From assembly GCA_013146195.2 (NCBI GenBank), contig CM028377.1, forward strand, positions 173,919,231 to 173,983,230: a DNA stretch of 64,000 bases. The letters are read 5' to 3'. The notes below the pieces were generated by a model, which was not told the DNA's origin, did not search any database, and was given only the letters and a program-made list of their open reading frames with translations. Origin of the DNA: Codonopsis lanceolata. Taxonomy: Eukaryota; Streptophyta; Magnoliopsida; Asterales; Campanulaceae. This document shows, piece by piece, positions 11,956 through 22,890 of the stretch; position 1 is the first letter of the stretch; the number at the start of each line of letters is the position of its first letter. The position numbers were made by a program, and so were the translations under genes.

Positions 11956-12232
11956 GCAATTGAAAATCGTCAAGGTGTACGCGGTATTTGTTTACCCGTA
12001 AGGCCTCATCTTTTTTTTCTTGTAAATATTTTTCACGTTGTAATTGTCGTGCTTGTCTATTGGCGGCTGTTGGTCTTTCCCTGGAGTGGGCGGTTGCTTT
12101 TTTACTCCCAAACCCAAGAGCCTTTGTTGCCTTCCCTACAAATATAAAGTAAAACACAATATAGGTACACCATCGTCAATTATAAAAACCCTTAAATAAA
12201 TAAATAAATAAAACATAAAATTTCAAATATGT

Positions 12233-12312
12233 TCGGGTGTACAAACCGAACATATTCACAAATGTTTGGGTGTACAAACCGAACATAATAAAGAACGTTC
12301 GGTTACATAACC
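12233..12312. repeat. Triple GTTCGG hairpin cluster in PMD intron 1
   Basis: Three hairpins with arms GTTCGGGTG.../CCGAAC, GTTTGGGTG.../CCGAAC and GTTCGGTTA.../CCGAAC. They lie between the acceptor at 12136 and the proposed first exon, i.e. in the first intron. Confidence 0.75.
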
Positions 12313-12644
12313 CGAACACTGTAGCAATTTCGGGATTCTTGTCTATATTTGCAATTTATCTGAGTTTATAAACATTGAGGAATTGAAACCCAAACTTCGT
12401 TCAAAACCACATATAAATTTAAACCCTAAGTTATTTAAAACACTAGAAATAACTTTAAAATATAAAACAAAAGAATGAGATTTCAAACCTATAAAGCTCG
12501 ACATTTCTGGAATCGATTTGAGGGTGTAGCAGATTATGCGTTGTTGTTGCTCGGTTGTTGTTCACTCCAATTGAGAAAGTTTGATTTGGGGTGATTAAGA
12601 ACCTTCTGTCTTGATTTTCTATTCGCAGGCTCTCCTCCGTCGTT

Positions 12645-12825
12645 TGAACAATCTGGTATAAACCTTGGGAAGAACTGGTCGTTTGCATAATCTGGCATAA
12701 ACCCTGGGAAGAATTGGTCGTTTGAATAATCTGGTATAAACCCTGGGAAGAACTGGTCATTTGAATAATCTGGTATAAACCATGGGAAGAACTGGTCGTT
12801 TGAATAATCTGGTATAAACCCTAAA
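12645..12825 (-). repeat. 39-bp tandem repeat (13-residue coding repeat)
   Basis: About 4.4 copies of a 39-bp unit. One minus frame encodes repeats like TTSSSQGLYQIIQ; another reads NDQFFPGFIPDYS without stops. It lies where the first PMD exon is expected. Which frame is used cannot be decided by eye. Confidence 0.8.
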
Positions 12826-12837
12826 CCCTAAACTAAC

Positions 12838-12926
12838 TGTTCGAGTATAATAACCGAACGTTTTAGAAAATGTTCGGTCCAGGTACCCGAACTATTTTTA
12901 AGATGTTCGGTCCAGGTAACCGAACA
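12838..12926. repeat. Triple GTTCGG/CCGAAC hairpin cluster
   Basis: Three hairpins, two with GTTCGGTCCAGGTA(A)CCGAAC-like arms, between the PMD first exon and the 3' end of the GRF gene. They are immediately upstream of the PMD gene in its sense direction. Confidence 0.85.
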
Positions 12927-13205
12927 GTTATTGTATATTTAGGTTTTTCCATCAATTTCAGTACATTTAAGTACAATTTCATTAGTTTGAGGCAAATTTG
13001 AGTAAAGTGCATTAATAAGCACAATGTTATCATTACATGGGTATTTTACATACATAATAAACTCCTTAAAACTAACCATTACATCCAACCTAATGTAAAA
13101 ACCCTAAAATTAAATGCTCCTTACAAGCATTCAGTAGCAAGAACAATATAATTAAAAATAACTACGATTAACAGTAGTGGTTATTTCTTGCTGCTATCCT
13201 TGACT
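12927..13205. other. 3' flank of the GRF-TM gene
   Basis: AT-rich, no coding signal. Several minus-strand AATAAA-like signals are possible. Confidence 0.4.
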
Positions 13206-13589
13206 TCAAACCACAAGTAAGAACATCAACAGAAGAATAAAACTACAACACCCAAATAGTAGGCAAATGAAAACTTTTCGCTCCCAAGCACGTGTGATTT
13301 TCAATTGCACTATCTCATTTTCATGGCGATTGATGGCCTTTAGCAGACCAGGAATAACCACAGTCGAACGAGGGCACATTGGAGGATCATGCCAAGAAAA
13401 GTAATCACATCCTCCACCATCCTGTAAATAATTGAAATTAGAAAATCGAATGTGGATGTTCCAGACCAGGATTTTGATGGTCAAACTTACTTGGGTGTAA
13501 TTTGGGCAACCAAATAACCTTCGCCCAGTATTTGTACCAATCCAAGCAGTCTTGAGCACCCTATTATCACCACAATAGCATTCAGCCAT
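13206..13589 (-). CDS. Small GRF zinc-finger protein with C-terminal membrane helix
   Basis: Two exons, 13589-13491 and 13421-13206, join in phase (donor CAA|GTAAGT, acceptor TTACAG|GAT) to give 104 residues. The N-terminal zf-GRF motif shows Cys-x-Cys (ECYCGDN), the Gly-Arg-Arg-x-Phe-x-Cys-Pro signature (GRRLFGCPN), and a downstream Cys before an aromatic pair (GGGCDYFSWHDPP). A short helix (AINRHENEIVQLK) precedes a C-terminal hydrophobic segment of about 20 residues (ICLLFGCCSFILLLMFLLVV), so the protein is probably tail-anchored. GRF fingers bind nucleic acid. Such small GRF-TM proteins recur in plant genomes, often linked to transposons. It has no stop or frameshift, unlike its neighbours. 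The intron is 69 bp and stop-free, so unspliced mRNA also reads through (127 residues). Confidence 0.75.
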   Translation of the reverse strand: MAECYCGDNRVLKTAWIGTNTGRRLFGCPNYTQVSLTIKILVWNIHIRFSNFNYLQDGGGCDYFSWHDPPMCPRSTVVIPGLLKAINRHENEIVQLKITRAWERKVFICLLFGCCSFILLLMFLLVV

Positions 13590-13719
13590 GGATGAAGAAG
13601 AGAAGTTCGTTTTGTGAAGCTATGCAGTTGAAATGATACGTAAACCCTCGATTTTCAGCTCCTTTTGTGAAGCTATGCAGTTGAAATGTCTATTTTACCC
13701 CGAACGTTCTCTAATGCAT

Positions 13720-13832
13720 TTGCTACAGATTGTTCGGTTATATTGGCCGAACCTCTTAAGTAGGTTCGGTCCAGTAAACCGAACATTTTGTCATAAGTTC
13801 GGCCCAGGTAACCGAACTGGTCGTTCAATGTT
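13720..13832. repeat. Triple GTTCGG hairpin cluster upstream of GRF gene
   Basis: Three hairpins (GTTCGGTTATATTGGCCGAAC, GTTCGGTCCAGTAAACCGAAC-like, GTTCGGCCCAGGTAACCGAAC-like; each about 20-21 nt) begin about 130 bp upstream of the GRF start codon. Confidence 0.85.
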
Positions 13833-13984
13833 TAGGTACACCTTCTATTTTTTAATGAAAGCAATACACAAAATAAAACTAGAAAATCGGATTAAAATCA
13901 AATATAATACAACTCAAGGTTGATGTTAACATGACTTCAATGTCAAATGGATGAGAAATTTGAAATTCTACCTACTACAAACCA

Positions 13985-16380
13985 AAACTAAACTTGTGAT
14001 TGCTTATCACTCGTAGGAGTTGGATCAGGTTGTGATTGTCTATGAGTCATAGGAGTTCGATCAGGACATGAAAGTCGGTTGTGTCCTACTTTTTGACATC
14101 TACTACATTTTTATCTTCTACGCTGCTCTCCAATTGAAGGGATTCTGTTTGTTCTACGACGACCGGCTCGTAGTCGGACTAAAGGTGGCAAGATAGTCAT
14201 TTCTTTGATTGATTGTGGAATTTCCCAATCCTCTTCATTGACGACAGGGTAGATGTTTTCATCATATGCCAATCTCCAACAATCTGCTGTATATAATGGT
14301 AAGCACAATCGATGCACTGAAAAATTTCTCTTGTTTGCAACTGCAACTGCATGCTCGCATGGCACGTGGTCCAACTGAAACTTACCACAACTGCAAGCAT
14401 TAGTACCAAAGTCCATTGTGTAATGCTTAGGACCGCTCCTCACCACGTATTTTGATTGATCAATGGGTTCAATCACTGTGAAATTCTTCACATGCTCAAT
14501 GGCTTGGCTTAATTTTGTTTCCATCACAGGGGTTAAATAGGATGTACATGCTTGGGCTACCTCACGCCTATCACAAAACCATTTCTGCCATGGTTTCCCA
14601 ATACTTTGAAGCAAGGGAATTATAGGAGTTTGTCGGGCATCCTTGAAAACGGAGTTAAGAGACTCTACAGTGTTTGAAGTCATTATATTGTAACGGTTAC
14701 CTTTGTAATAAGATATGGCCCATGTATCAAAACTGGTTCCGCTAAGATATTCACAACCCTTCTCATCAGTTTTTTCAATTTGAGACATATGTTTCTTGAA
14801 CTCTTCTATCGTATATGCCTATGCCTCCCTCATAAAAAGAGCGAATGTCCCAGGCTTTCGAGTTGCTGTCTTTAATTTCCCTTTATTTGGTAGATACAAT
14901 GCGCATGATGTACATTTTGAAAAACATCTTTGACTGCAGTAATAATGCTCCTATGACGGTCAGAAATGATCACAAGTCCTTCATTGTCACCTGTTATTGC
15001 TTTCAACTTCGTAAAAAACCAAGCCCATGCATTATCATTCTTTGAATCAACAATAGCCTATGTAAGAGGATATATCTGCATATTTCCATCCTGACAAGTT
15101 GCAATAATCAATGTGCCTCTATATCTTGTAGTTAAAAATGTTCCATCCACAATAATTACCGGACGCATTGCAGCATGAAATCCGATAACGCAAGCCCCAT
15201 ACGCCAAAAAGAAGTACTTGAATCGGTTTTCACTATCAAGCTCTAAAGAGTAGACTGTCGATGGATTAGCCAATTGCAAATTATGGGCATATGCACCTAG
15301 CTTTCTGTAACTATCCTCTGCTGAGCCCCTTAGATGTGTTAAGGCAGCTTCTCTACACCTCCTGGCTTTTTGATAGTTTAGATTAACACCAAAATCTCGA
15401 GTAATCTTACCAATGATGTCCTTCGGTCGAAACACTTGTCTGTCCGCCAACTCTGTCGAGATATGTACTCCAATAACTCTCGATGTTGCTTGTCTATGAT
15501 CAGTCATGCACATGTTATGGGGGCAAGTATGTTCAGCTGTATATTTTCGGATCTGGAAAAAATCACTTTCTAAGTACTTTGTTGCTCGCAAACGCCATTT
15601 GCAATTATCACCAGCACAAACTAATGTGTACACAGTTTGGTTCGATTTGGTTGTTTTGAACTCAAACTTATTAGTCAATGCAAGTAAGTAGACAGCATCC
15701 TGAAGCTCCCTCTTGTTATTGAATACCTACCCAACCTTCAAATCAATATCTTCCGGTAACACTCGCGATGTACTTCCAACTAAAGAATTCAATAAATGCT
15801 CTCTTGTGAAGTAATTGTCTTCATCTCGGTTGCCTTGACTGAACCCATCAAATCTCTGTCTCGGGGGTGTAGAGTAATCATTACTTGTAGCAGCCCATCC
15901 TCCAAATATGTCATTTCCTTCATTTTCTTCTTCAGCCTCAGGTTCATCTTCAGGTTCAGGTTCAGGTTCAGGTTCAGGTTCAGGTTCAGCTTCTTCTTCA
16001 ACATACTCCATGTCACAGCCAAATTGATTACTCTCTTCCCGGTTCCCTTCACAATTTTCTTTCTAAGTTATACAAATAGGAGTAATCATGCCTAGTTGGT
16101 TAAGATTACGGACCCATTCAACTTCTTCATTTGAAGTAATTTGGACATGAACTTGTAGACTCTGCCCTACTGGTGGTGGAGTAAGAAATCCTAACTCTAT
16201 ATCATCAACTTTGCAAAGGTTTCTTACTGACGCATACAACTCTTCAACTGAAGTGTCTTCCCTGATCGTAATTCATTTTGCCTTATGGTTGCCAATAAAT
16301 TCCCACTTTGATCCTCCGATGTTCTCGTTGTCAACAAAATGTCCAAAATAAAAAACAGTGACTCAAACTGTTGAAGCCAT
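13985..16380 (-). pseudogene. MuDR-type MULE transposase, degenerate
   Basis: ATG at 16380-16378 follows an acceptor (TTTTCAG|GT). In order: an N-terminal domain, an acidic Glu-Pro repeat (about 15945-15990), the MuDR N-terminal DNA-binding domain (ELQDAVYLLALTNKFEF, VCAGDNCKWRLRA, HTCPHN), the MULE catalytic core (first Asp in VIIVDGTFLTTRYRG, second in VIISDRHRSI), a SWIM zinc finger (CSCGKFQLDHVPCEH) and a CCHC knuckle (CSRCQKVGHNRLSC). It would cut and join the element ends in the nucleus. In-frame stops: two TGA near the start, TAG in the acidic region, TAG after KVG, TAG after YPLT, and TAA before the knuckle (14111-14113). There is also a one-base loss near 14878 and a TAG near 14820. 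It is therefore not functional as read. Confidence 0.85.
15940..15995 (-). repeat. Glu-Pro hexanucleotide repeat in transposase
   Basis: About eight copies of a hexanucleotide (plus strand GGTTCA) giving Glu-Pro repeats in the transposase linker. Confidence 0.9.
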
Positions 16381-16485
16381 ACCTGAAAAGCAATCGAAAA
16401 GAAAATTTCATCAAATATGAGGTAGAGTATATATCATACAAAATGTGATTCATTAGATACAAATTGACATGACAAAAATAGGCAT

Positions 16486-18282
16486 GGTTGATCGAAAATT
16501 GTCAAGGTAGATAAAAACATATCATGGTAGATAAAAAAATGTCAAGGTACACAAAAAGTCATGATAGAGCAAAATAAGTCATGGTAGATCAAAAAAAGTC
16601 ATGAGAGATCAAAAAAAGTCATGGTAGATCAAAAATAAGCATGGTAGATCAATAAAAAAAATGCAATGGTAGATCAAAAAATGTCATGGTAGATCAAAAA
16701 AAGCCAAGGTAGATCAAAAAATGGGAAGGTAGATCAAAAAATGCCAAGGTAGATCAAAAAATGTGAAGGTAGATCAAAAAATGTCATGGTAGATTTAAAA
16801 AAGCCTTGGTAGATCAAAAAATATGAAGTAGATCAAAAAATGTCAAGGTAGATCAAAAAATGCCAAGGTAGATAAAAAAAATGCAATGGTAAATCAAAAA
16901 TAGGCATAGTAGATCAAAAAATGTCATGGTAGATCAAAAAATGCAATGGTAGATCAAAAATAGGCATGGTAGATCAAAAAATGTCATGGTAGATCAAAAA
17001 AAGCCAAGGTAGATCAGAAAATGCCAAGGTAGATCAAAAAATGTCATGATAGATCAAAAAAAGTAAAGGTAGATCAAAAAATGCCAAGGTAGATCAAAAA
17101 AATCCAAGGTAGATCAAAAAATGCCAAGGTAGATCAAAAAATGTGAAGGTAGATAAAAAAAAAGCCAAGGTAGATCAAAAAATGTGAAGGTAGATTAAAA
17201 AATGTCATGGTAGATTAAAAAAAGCCTTGGTAGATCAAAAAAAGCCAAGGTAGATCAAAAAATGTGAAGGTAGATCAAAAAATGCCAAGATAGATTAAAA
17301 AAAATGCAATGGTAGATAAAAAATAGGCATAGTAGATCAAAAAATGTCATGGTAGATCAAAAAATATCACGGTAGATTAAAAAATGTCATGGTAGATAAA
17401 AAAAATACAATGGTAGATCAAAAAAAGGAATGATAGATCAAAAATAGGCATGGTAGATCAAAAAATGTCATGGTATATCAAAAAATGTCATGGTAGATCA
17501 AAAATAGGCATGGTAGATCAAAAAAATGTCAAGGTAGATCAAAAAATTTCATGGTAGATCAAAAATAGGCATGGTAGATCAAAAAAATGTCATGGTAGAT
17601 CAAAAATAGGTATGGTAGATCAAAAAATGTCATGGTAGATCAAAAAATGCAATGGTCAATCAAAAATAGGCATGATAGATCAAAAAATGTCATGGTATAT
17701 CAAAAAATGCAATGGTAGATCAAAAATAGGCATGGTAGATCAAAAAATGTCATGGTAGATAAAAAAAAAAAACAAAGGTAGTTCAAAAAATGGGAAGGTA
17801 GATCAAAAAATGCTAAGGTAGATCAAAAAATGTGAAGGTAGATCAAAAAATGATATGGTAGATTAAAAAAAGCCTTGGTAGATCAAAAAAAGTCAAGGTA
17901 TATCAAAAAATGTGATGGTAGAACAAAAAATGCCAAGGTAGATTAAAAAATGCCAAGGTAGATCAAAAAAATGCAATGGTAGATCAAAAATAGGCATGGT
18001 AAATCGAAAAATGTCATGGTAGATCAAAAAATGCAATGGTAGATCAAAAATAGACATGGTAGATCAAAAAGTATCATGGTAGATCCAAAAAAGCCAAGGT
18101 AGATCAAAAAATGCCAAGGTAAATCAAAAAAAAAGCCAAGGTAGATCAAAAAATGTGAAGGTAAATCAAAAAATGTCATGGTAGATTAAAAAAAGCCTTG
18201 GTAGATCAAAAAAAGCCAAGGTAGATCAAAAAATGTGAAGGTAGATCAAAAAATGCCAAGGTAGATCAAAAAATGCCAAGTT
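16486..18282 (-). repeat. 20-bp minisatellite, right array part 1 (inverted)
   Basis: About 90 copies of the reverse complement of the left array unit, core GGTAGATCAAAAAA. Variable hexamers include those of the left array (TGCCAA, TGTGAA, AGCCTT, TGGGAA). Additional classes TGTCAT, TGCAAT and TAGGCAT are hardly seen on the left, in alternating blocks. No coding potential. Confidence 0.95.
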
Positions 18283-21147
18283 TGTAACACCCCGGATTCT
18301 TGCATGTGTATTGTGTGCTTGCCTTCATGTTTTCTTGTTGATTGTGAGCATATTTACTTAGTCTATATTTATGATTTAGAAACATTCTTAAATCATTCAT
18401 GAAGCGCTTAACATGTTTAGAATCATGTATGCTTACTTGTTGAATCGCCGGTTCGATTGCTTTGTTTCGCCCTTAGCGATTTCCCTTCGTTGCCCGTATT
18501 GCTTGTTTTTCGACGTGCGAAATGTTCGTTGAGTTCTTGGACTTGTATTCAAGTCATAACCATGTTTAAACAAGCCTTGTCCATGTCCAAGTTATTCTAG
18601 TTTGATTGGTGCTTGGTTGGTGTTTGATTCGTTAACCATTTGTCGTTTGATTCGAGCCTTGTTTTACCTTGTACCGGATGTTGTTCGGGTGTGTTTCCGA
18701 CTTGTTTTGAGTTGTGTTAGACCTTAGAATGGTTGCCCATGAGTTTGGGATCATTTAGGTCATGTTTAGACCAAGTTCAAGAGCTTGCCGAGGCGGCCGC
18801 ATCGAAAATTGTGCACCAGCCCGCCTCAAGTTCTGAGAGCATTTCAAAATCAGATCCAGCCTCAGCATCCCAGGCGCCCGCCTCAACTTCTGGGAGCAAC
18901 TTACGGGATTTTCCCCTGTTTTGCTGTGTACGACTTTTGGCACTTAAACCCCAATCCAAACCTCTTCTAAACCTCACTAAAACCTTCCTAGCACCCCTTG
19001 ATTATGTCCTAACATTAGTAGCATGTTTTAAGAGTGGATTAACCAACCATTAGTGAGCATTAAACAAACCAAAATCAGATATTTTCTCACCACATGAGAG
19101 TGACACTTGTCCCACTCAGCTTTTCAGCAAATATAAGCCACAATCTGATTGGTTGACCTTCATTCTTCACCCTCACTCTCCATGAACGAATTTCTTCCTC
19201 TCCCAAGTTCTTCCATGGCTCCTTGAAGGTATTCTCTTGGTCCTCCATCATCCCTTCATCCTTTGCTCAAGCTACCTTCATCAAAAGTGTTGAGCTTGTA
19301 GAGTTGATCATTTCCAACCAATTGGTTTGTGCTCTTCCCATCTTCTTCCTTGGTGAAAGGTAAGCTATTGATTCCCCTTAGGATGTATGTTAGACTTGCC
19401 ATGTCCCCCTCTTCTCATGATTCCCATGCCATGCTTGATGATGAGTTGAGTTTGTAAGGATTTTGAATGATATATTCATCTTGTTGTTTTGGTCCTATGC
19501 CTAGAATTAAATATGTTCTATGCCTCCTTAGGAACAACTATTGTTCTTGGACTAATGACTTTTGATAACTCTATGAGATTATGAATTCTAGGGTTTCATA
19601 TGTTATGAATTGTTCATCCTATTGATTGGGTCCTATGCTTAGAATCAAATGTGTTCTATGTCTTTCTAGGATTAACTAATGTTCTTGGACCTTTGTCTTT
19701 TGATAACTTTTGAAATAATGATTCTAAAGTTCCCATGAAATATTGAATTAATGATAATTCTTGACTATGGTTGTTAAGTGGATTAATGGCCTAGTCTACT
19801 CGATTCGAGAACTTAGAAAAGGGATTTGGATGCATTTAGCATTTAAACTCTATTGGAGGAATTTTTAGAGACGACTCAACGGAGTTAAACTTAGTGAGCC
19901 ATTGAACAATACCGGCTCAATGATCAATCCCTACGACGTTCTAAACACGTTTCTCTAAGAATGATAATTCTAGACTATTGAATTGGATTGATTACCATGC
20001 TTGATTCTTGATGTCATATAATAGAATACCTATTTGACATGTTGAGTTCGCTCTTGTCGAACTCATTCCTGCTTGATTATTGATGAGAATATTTACTTGT
20101 CATGAACGAGATCGCTCTTGTCGACCTCGTTCACTACTTGAGAATTTGTTAAGTAGACACTACTTGGCATTTGCATGAGTCGGTGGCATCTGTCCTTGTT
20201 CACACACGCCTCCACTTTGTGGCCGCGGTGGGTAGCTCCCTTGCTTTGTAATCAATACGAGCATCATTGGTGTCTATCCGGGCATTCCCTCGGAAGGTCG
20301 ATGTACTTACACATCGACACATGCACCTCAGAATAACGCTTGTATGCAAGGAACTACGTAGCGGCCCGGCCTCCATATATCCTTATCCTATGTGATTTAA
20401 TTACGAGCACCTATGTGAACAATGTGCATCTTGGATATATGATCTCTATGCTTATGTGACGATATCTTGCCTTGTATGTTGCATATTGCCATGACATGCA
20501 TGATTGATAGCTTACAAGTCTTTATGACTTACCCATTCCCCTTTACTGCTTTAGATCCTAGCAAGACATGTCCTTCCCGTTGAGGCTTGCGGTGTTCGTG
20601 CCTTGATTCTCCTTTTGTCCGCCGTTGCAGTTTGAAGAGGTGGTTTAGATGTCCTCTTCCTTTCTTTTGTTATTTTGCAAGGACGATGGGTTAAAGCAAG
20701 TCAATTAGACTATGCTTGAGAATTTGTATAGAACTTGATCTTGTTACTATTATTAGCTACCTGTAGTTTAACACTTGTAGTACTTGTAATCCCTTTAATG
20801 CCGGCATTGTGTAAGCCGAGCTTGGTTATCTTGTTTAATAGTTCACTACGTTTAAGTCTTCCGCTGAGCATCCTTTTAGCTCTTATTTAATTCTTGTCCA
20901 TGAACTGTTAGCTTGGGTTCCGGCATGTAGTGTCGCCGATGACTTGGTCTAATTGCTTAACTGTTTTATCAGATTTGAAAAGTTTTAAAAATACCGGCCT
21001 TTTAGGGCCGAGGCGTGTTACGTCTCTAATGTTGCGTCACGTCGTTTTCTTAAAATGAGTCCTTGCATGTTAATTGTCCACTTGTTTCCCCCTTATTTGG
21101 GCGGTCCGACCCGCGGTTCCACCTCAGGCCCGGGTCGGGTCGCCACA
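18283..21147 (+). mobile_element. Solo LTR, long Ty3/gypsy type, 5-bp TSD
   Basis: A 2865-bp insertion starts TGTAACACCCCGG and ends GGTCGCCACA, flanked by identical AAGTT at 18278-18282 and 21148-21152. TG...CA ends and a TGTAACACCCC start are typical of plant gypsy LTRs (long chromovirus Tekay/Del type is my best guess). No gag-pol lies inside, so it is a solo LTR in the minisatellite. A TATA-like AAATATAAG near 19129 and a downstream transcript-like region are visible. Short ORFs at 18.73-19.05 kb are not supported as genes. Confidence 0.85.
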
Positions 21148-22400
21148 AAGTTAGATCAAAAAAATGCAATGGTAGATCAAAAATAGGCATGGTAGATCAA
21201 AAAATGTCATGGTAGATCAAAAATAGGCATGGTAGATCAAAAAATGTCATGATAGATCAAAAAATGTCATGGTAGATAAAAAATGCAATGGTAGATCAAA
21301 ATTAGACATGGTAGATCAAAAAATGTCATGGTATATCAAAAAAATGTCATTGTAGATAAAAAATATGCATGGTAGATCAAAAAATGTCAAGGTAGATCAA
21401 AAAATTTCATGGTAGATGAAAAATAGGCATGGTAGATCAAAAAATGTCATGGTAAATCAAAAATAGGCATGATAGATCAAAAAATGTCATGGTAGATCAA
21501 AAAATGCAATGGTAGATCAAAAATAGGCATGGTAGATCAAAAAATGTTATGGTAGATCAAAAAATGTAATGGTAGATCAAAAAATAGGCAAGGTAGATCA
21601 AAAAATGTCATGATATATCAAAAAAAGCCAAGGTAGATCAAAAAATGGGCAGATAGATCAAAAAATGCCAAGGTAGATTAAAAAATGTGAAGGTAGATCA
21701 AAAAAAGCCAAGGTAGATCAAAAAATGTGAAGGTAGATCAAAAAATGTCATGATAGATTTAAAAAAGCCTTGGCAGATCATAAAAAGTCAATGTAGATCA
21801 AAAAATGCCAAGATAGATCAAAAAAATGCAATGGTAAATCAAAAATAAACATGATAGATCAAAAAATGTCTTGGTCGATCAAAAAATTTCATGGTAGATC
21901 AAAAATAGGCATGGTAGATCAAAAAATGTCATGGTAGATCAGAAAATATCATGGTAGATCAAAAAATGCCATAGTAGATCAAAAAATGTCATGGTAGATG
22001 AAAAAAATGCAATAGTAGATCAAAAAAAGGAATGGTAGATCAAAAATAGGCATAGTAGATCAAAAAATGTCATAGTATATCAAAAAATGTCATGGTAGAT
22101 TAAAAATATGAATGGTAGATCAAAAATAGGTATGGTAGATCAAAAATAGGTATGGTAGATCAAAAAATGTCAATGTATATCAAAAAATTTCATGGTAGAT
22201 CAAAATAGGCATGTTAGATCAAAAAATGTCATGGTAGATCAAAAATAGGGATGGTAGATCAAAAAATGTCATGGTAGATCAAAAATAGGCATGGTAAATC
22301 AAAAAATGTCATGATTGATCAAAAAAATGCTTTGGTTGTTCAAAAAAACTCTATGTTGATCAAATATAGTCAAAGTTGCTTAAAATTAAACAAGGTATAG
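21148..22400 (-). repeat. 20-bp minisatellite, right array part 2 (inverted)
   Basis: Continuation of the right array after the gypsy solo LTR, about 60 units, decaying into diverged units at its outer edge (22310-22400). Confidence 0.95.
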
Positions 22401-22439
22401 TAAACTATTAGAGGTCTACTAAAATAGGGAAAACAAAAA

Positions 22440-22525
22440 CAGTTCGATTACCTCAACCGAACATTGTTAGAGTGTTCGGTCCAGGTAACCGAACCACTCT
22501 AGAGTATTCGGTCCAGGTAACCGAA
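22440..22525. repeat. Triple GTTCGG/CCGAAC hairpin cluster at outer edge of right array
   Basis: Hairpins GTTCGATTACCTCAACCGAAC-like, GTTCGGTCCAGGTAACCGAAC-like and ATTCGG...CCGAACC lie inside the predicted transposase leader intron. They mirror the cluster at 6083-6168. Confidence 0.85.
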
Positions 22526-22704
22526 CCATTGTTAACCACTATTGTTTTTGTTTGCAGCATTACATTTCATCAAAATTACAAATAATCGAACTTTCATAAA
22601 AAATAGCAAATTTTCTGCATTGCATATAACAGCAAAACTCAATAATATGTTCACCGAATTTAATCTGAAGAACCATAAATTTTCAGAGCAACAGAAAAAC
22701 TAAC

Positions 22705-22890
22705 CACAGTGATTGATTTGTCGATCGGTGAAATGATGGAATGAATTCAAGAAACAACACGTCGTTGTAGTAGGGAGGAAGAATAATACGCGCGCAAGAA
22801 GAAGAATACAATGGAAAAACGAGTTGTTGAATTAAAGAAGAAGAAGAATACACATGAAGAATATATTTTTTTTACGTTCTCAGCCTGGTT
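22705..22890 (-). promoter_or_regulatory. Predicted 5' leader exon/promoter of MuDR-type transposase
   Basis: Minus-strand pyrimidine-rich leader (ATTCTTCTTCTTGCGCGCG) ending in a plausible donor. It is preceded by AT-rich sequence up to the element's right end near 23017. No clear TATA box was fixed. Confidence 0.35.

Larger units (their letters stand above)
10061..12780 (-). pseudogene. Plant mobile domain (PMD) protein of the large MULE, degenerate
   Basis: Predicted exons on the minus strand: a first exon near 12760-12480 (uncertain), 12135-11008, 10927 to about 10760, and 10681-10061. The large exon has a basic start, then a Glu/Asp-rich tract of roughly 60 residues, then the PMD core (HVAANVWLGHERGVLRC, PLISAFVERWHLETN, FGEMPITLEDVHCILGLP, GTRVSIDYLEWLADL, YAWGAAALAYLYRELG). 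Later exons carry RPPPNVDYRQRQPVAQRW and RQFGFIQTIP. PMD proteins resemble MAIN/MAIL1 nuclear factors and are frequent in MULEs. Defects: a frameshift near 11640, an in-frame TAG at 10568-10570, and ATGAGT where the related gene at 25.3 kb has a GTGAGT donor. Role in transposition is unknown. Confidence 0.75.
16384..22704 (-). other. Predicted 6.3-kb 5' UTR intron of MuDR-type transposase
   Basis: On the minus strand a donor (GTG|GTTAGT near 22704) follows a pyrimidine-rich leader, and an acceptor TTTTCAG stands directly before the ATG at 16380. The intron would contain the hairpin cluster at 22440-22525 and the whole right minisatellite array. The arrangement mirrors the Ulp1 gene, whose leader intron also carries hairpins. 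The present length includes the later solo LTR. Confidence 0.4.

Noticed and set aside
11721..12147. Poly-Ser and Leu/Pro-rich plus-strand frames
   Set aside because: Opposite strand of the acidic tract of the PMD gene.
18733..19053. 106-codon plus frame and its overlaps
   Set aside because: Inside the gypsy solo LTR; no motif, overlapping frames of similar length on both strands.
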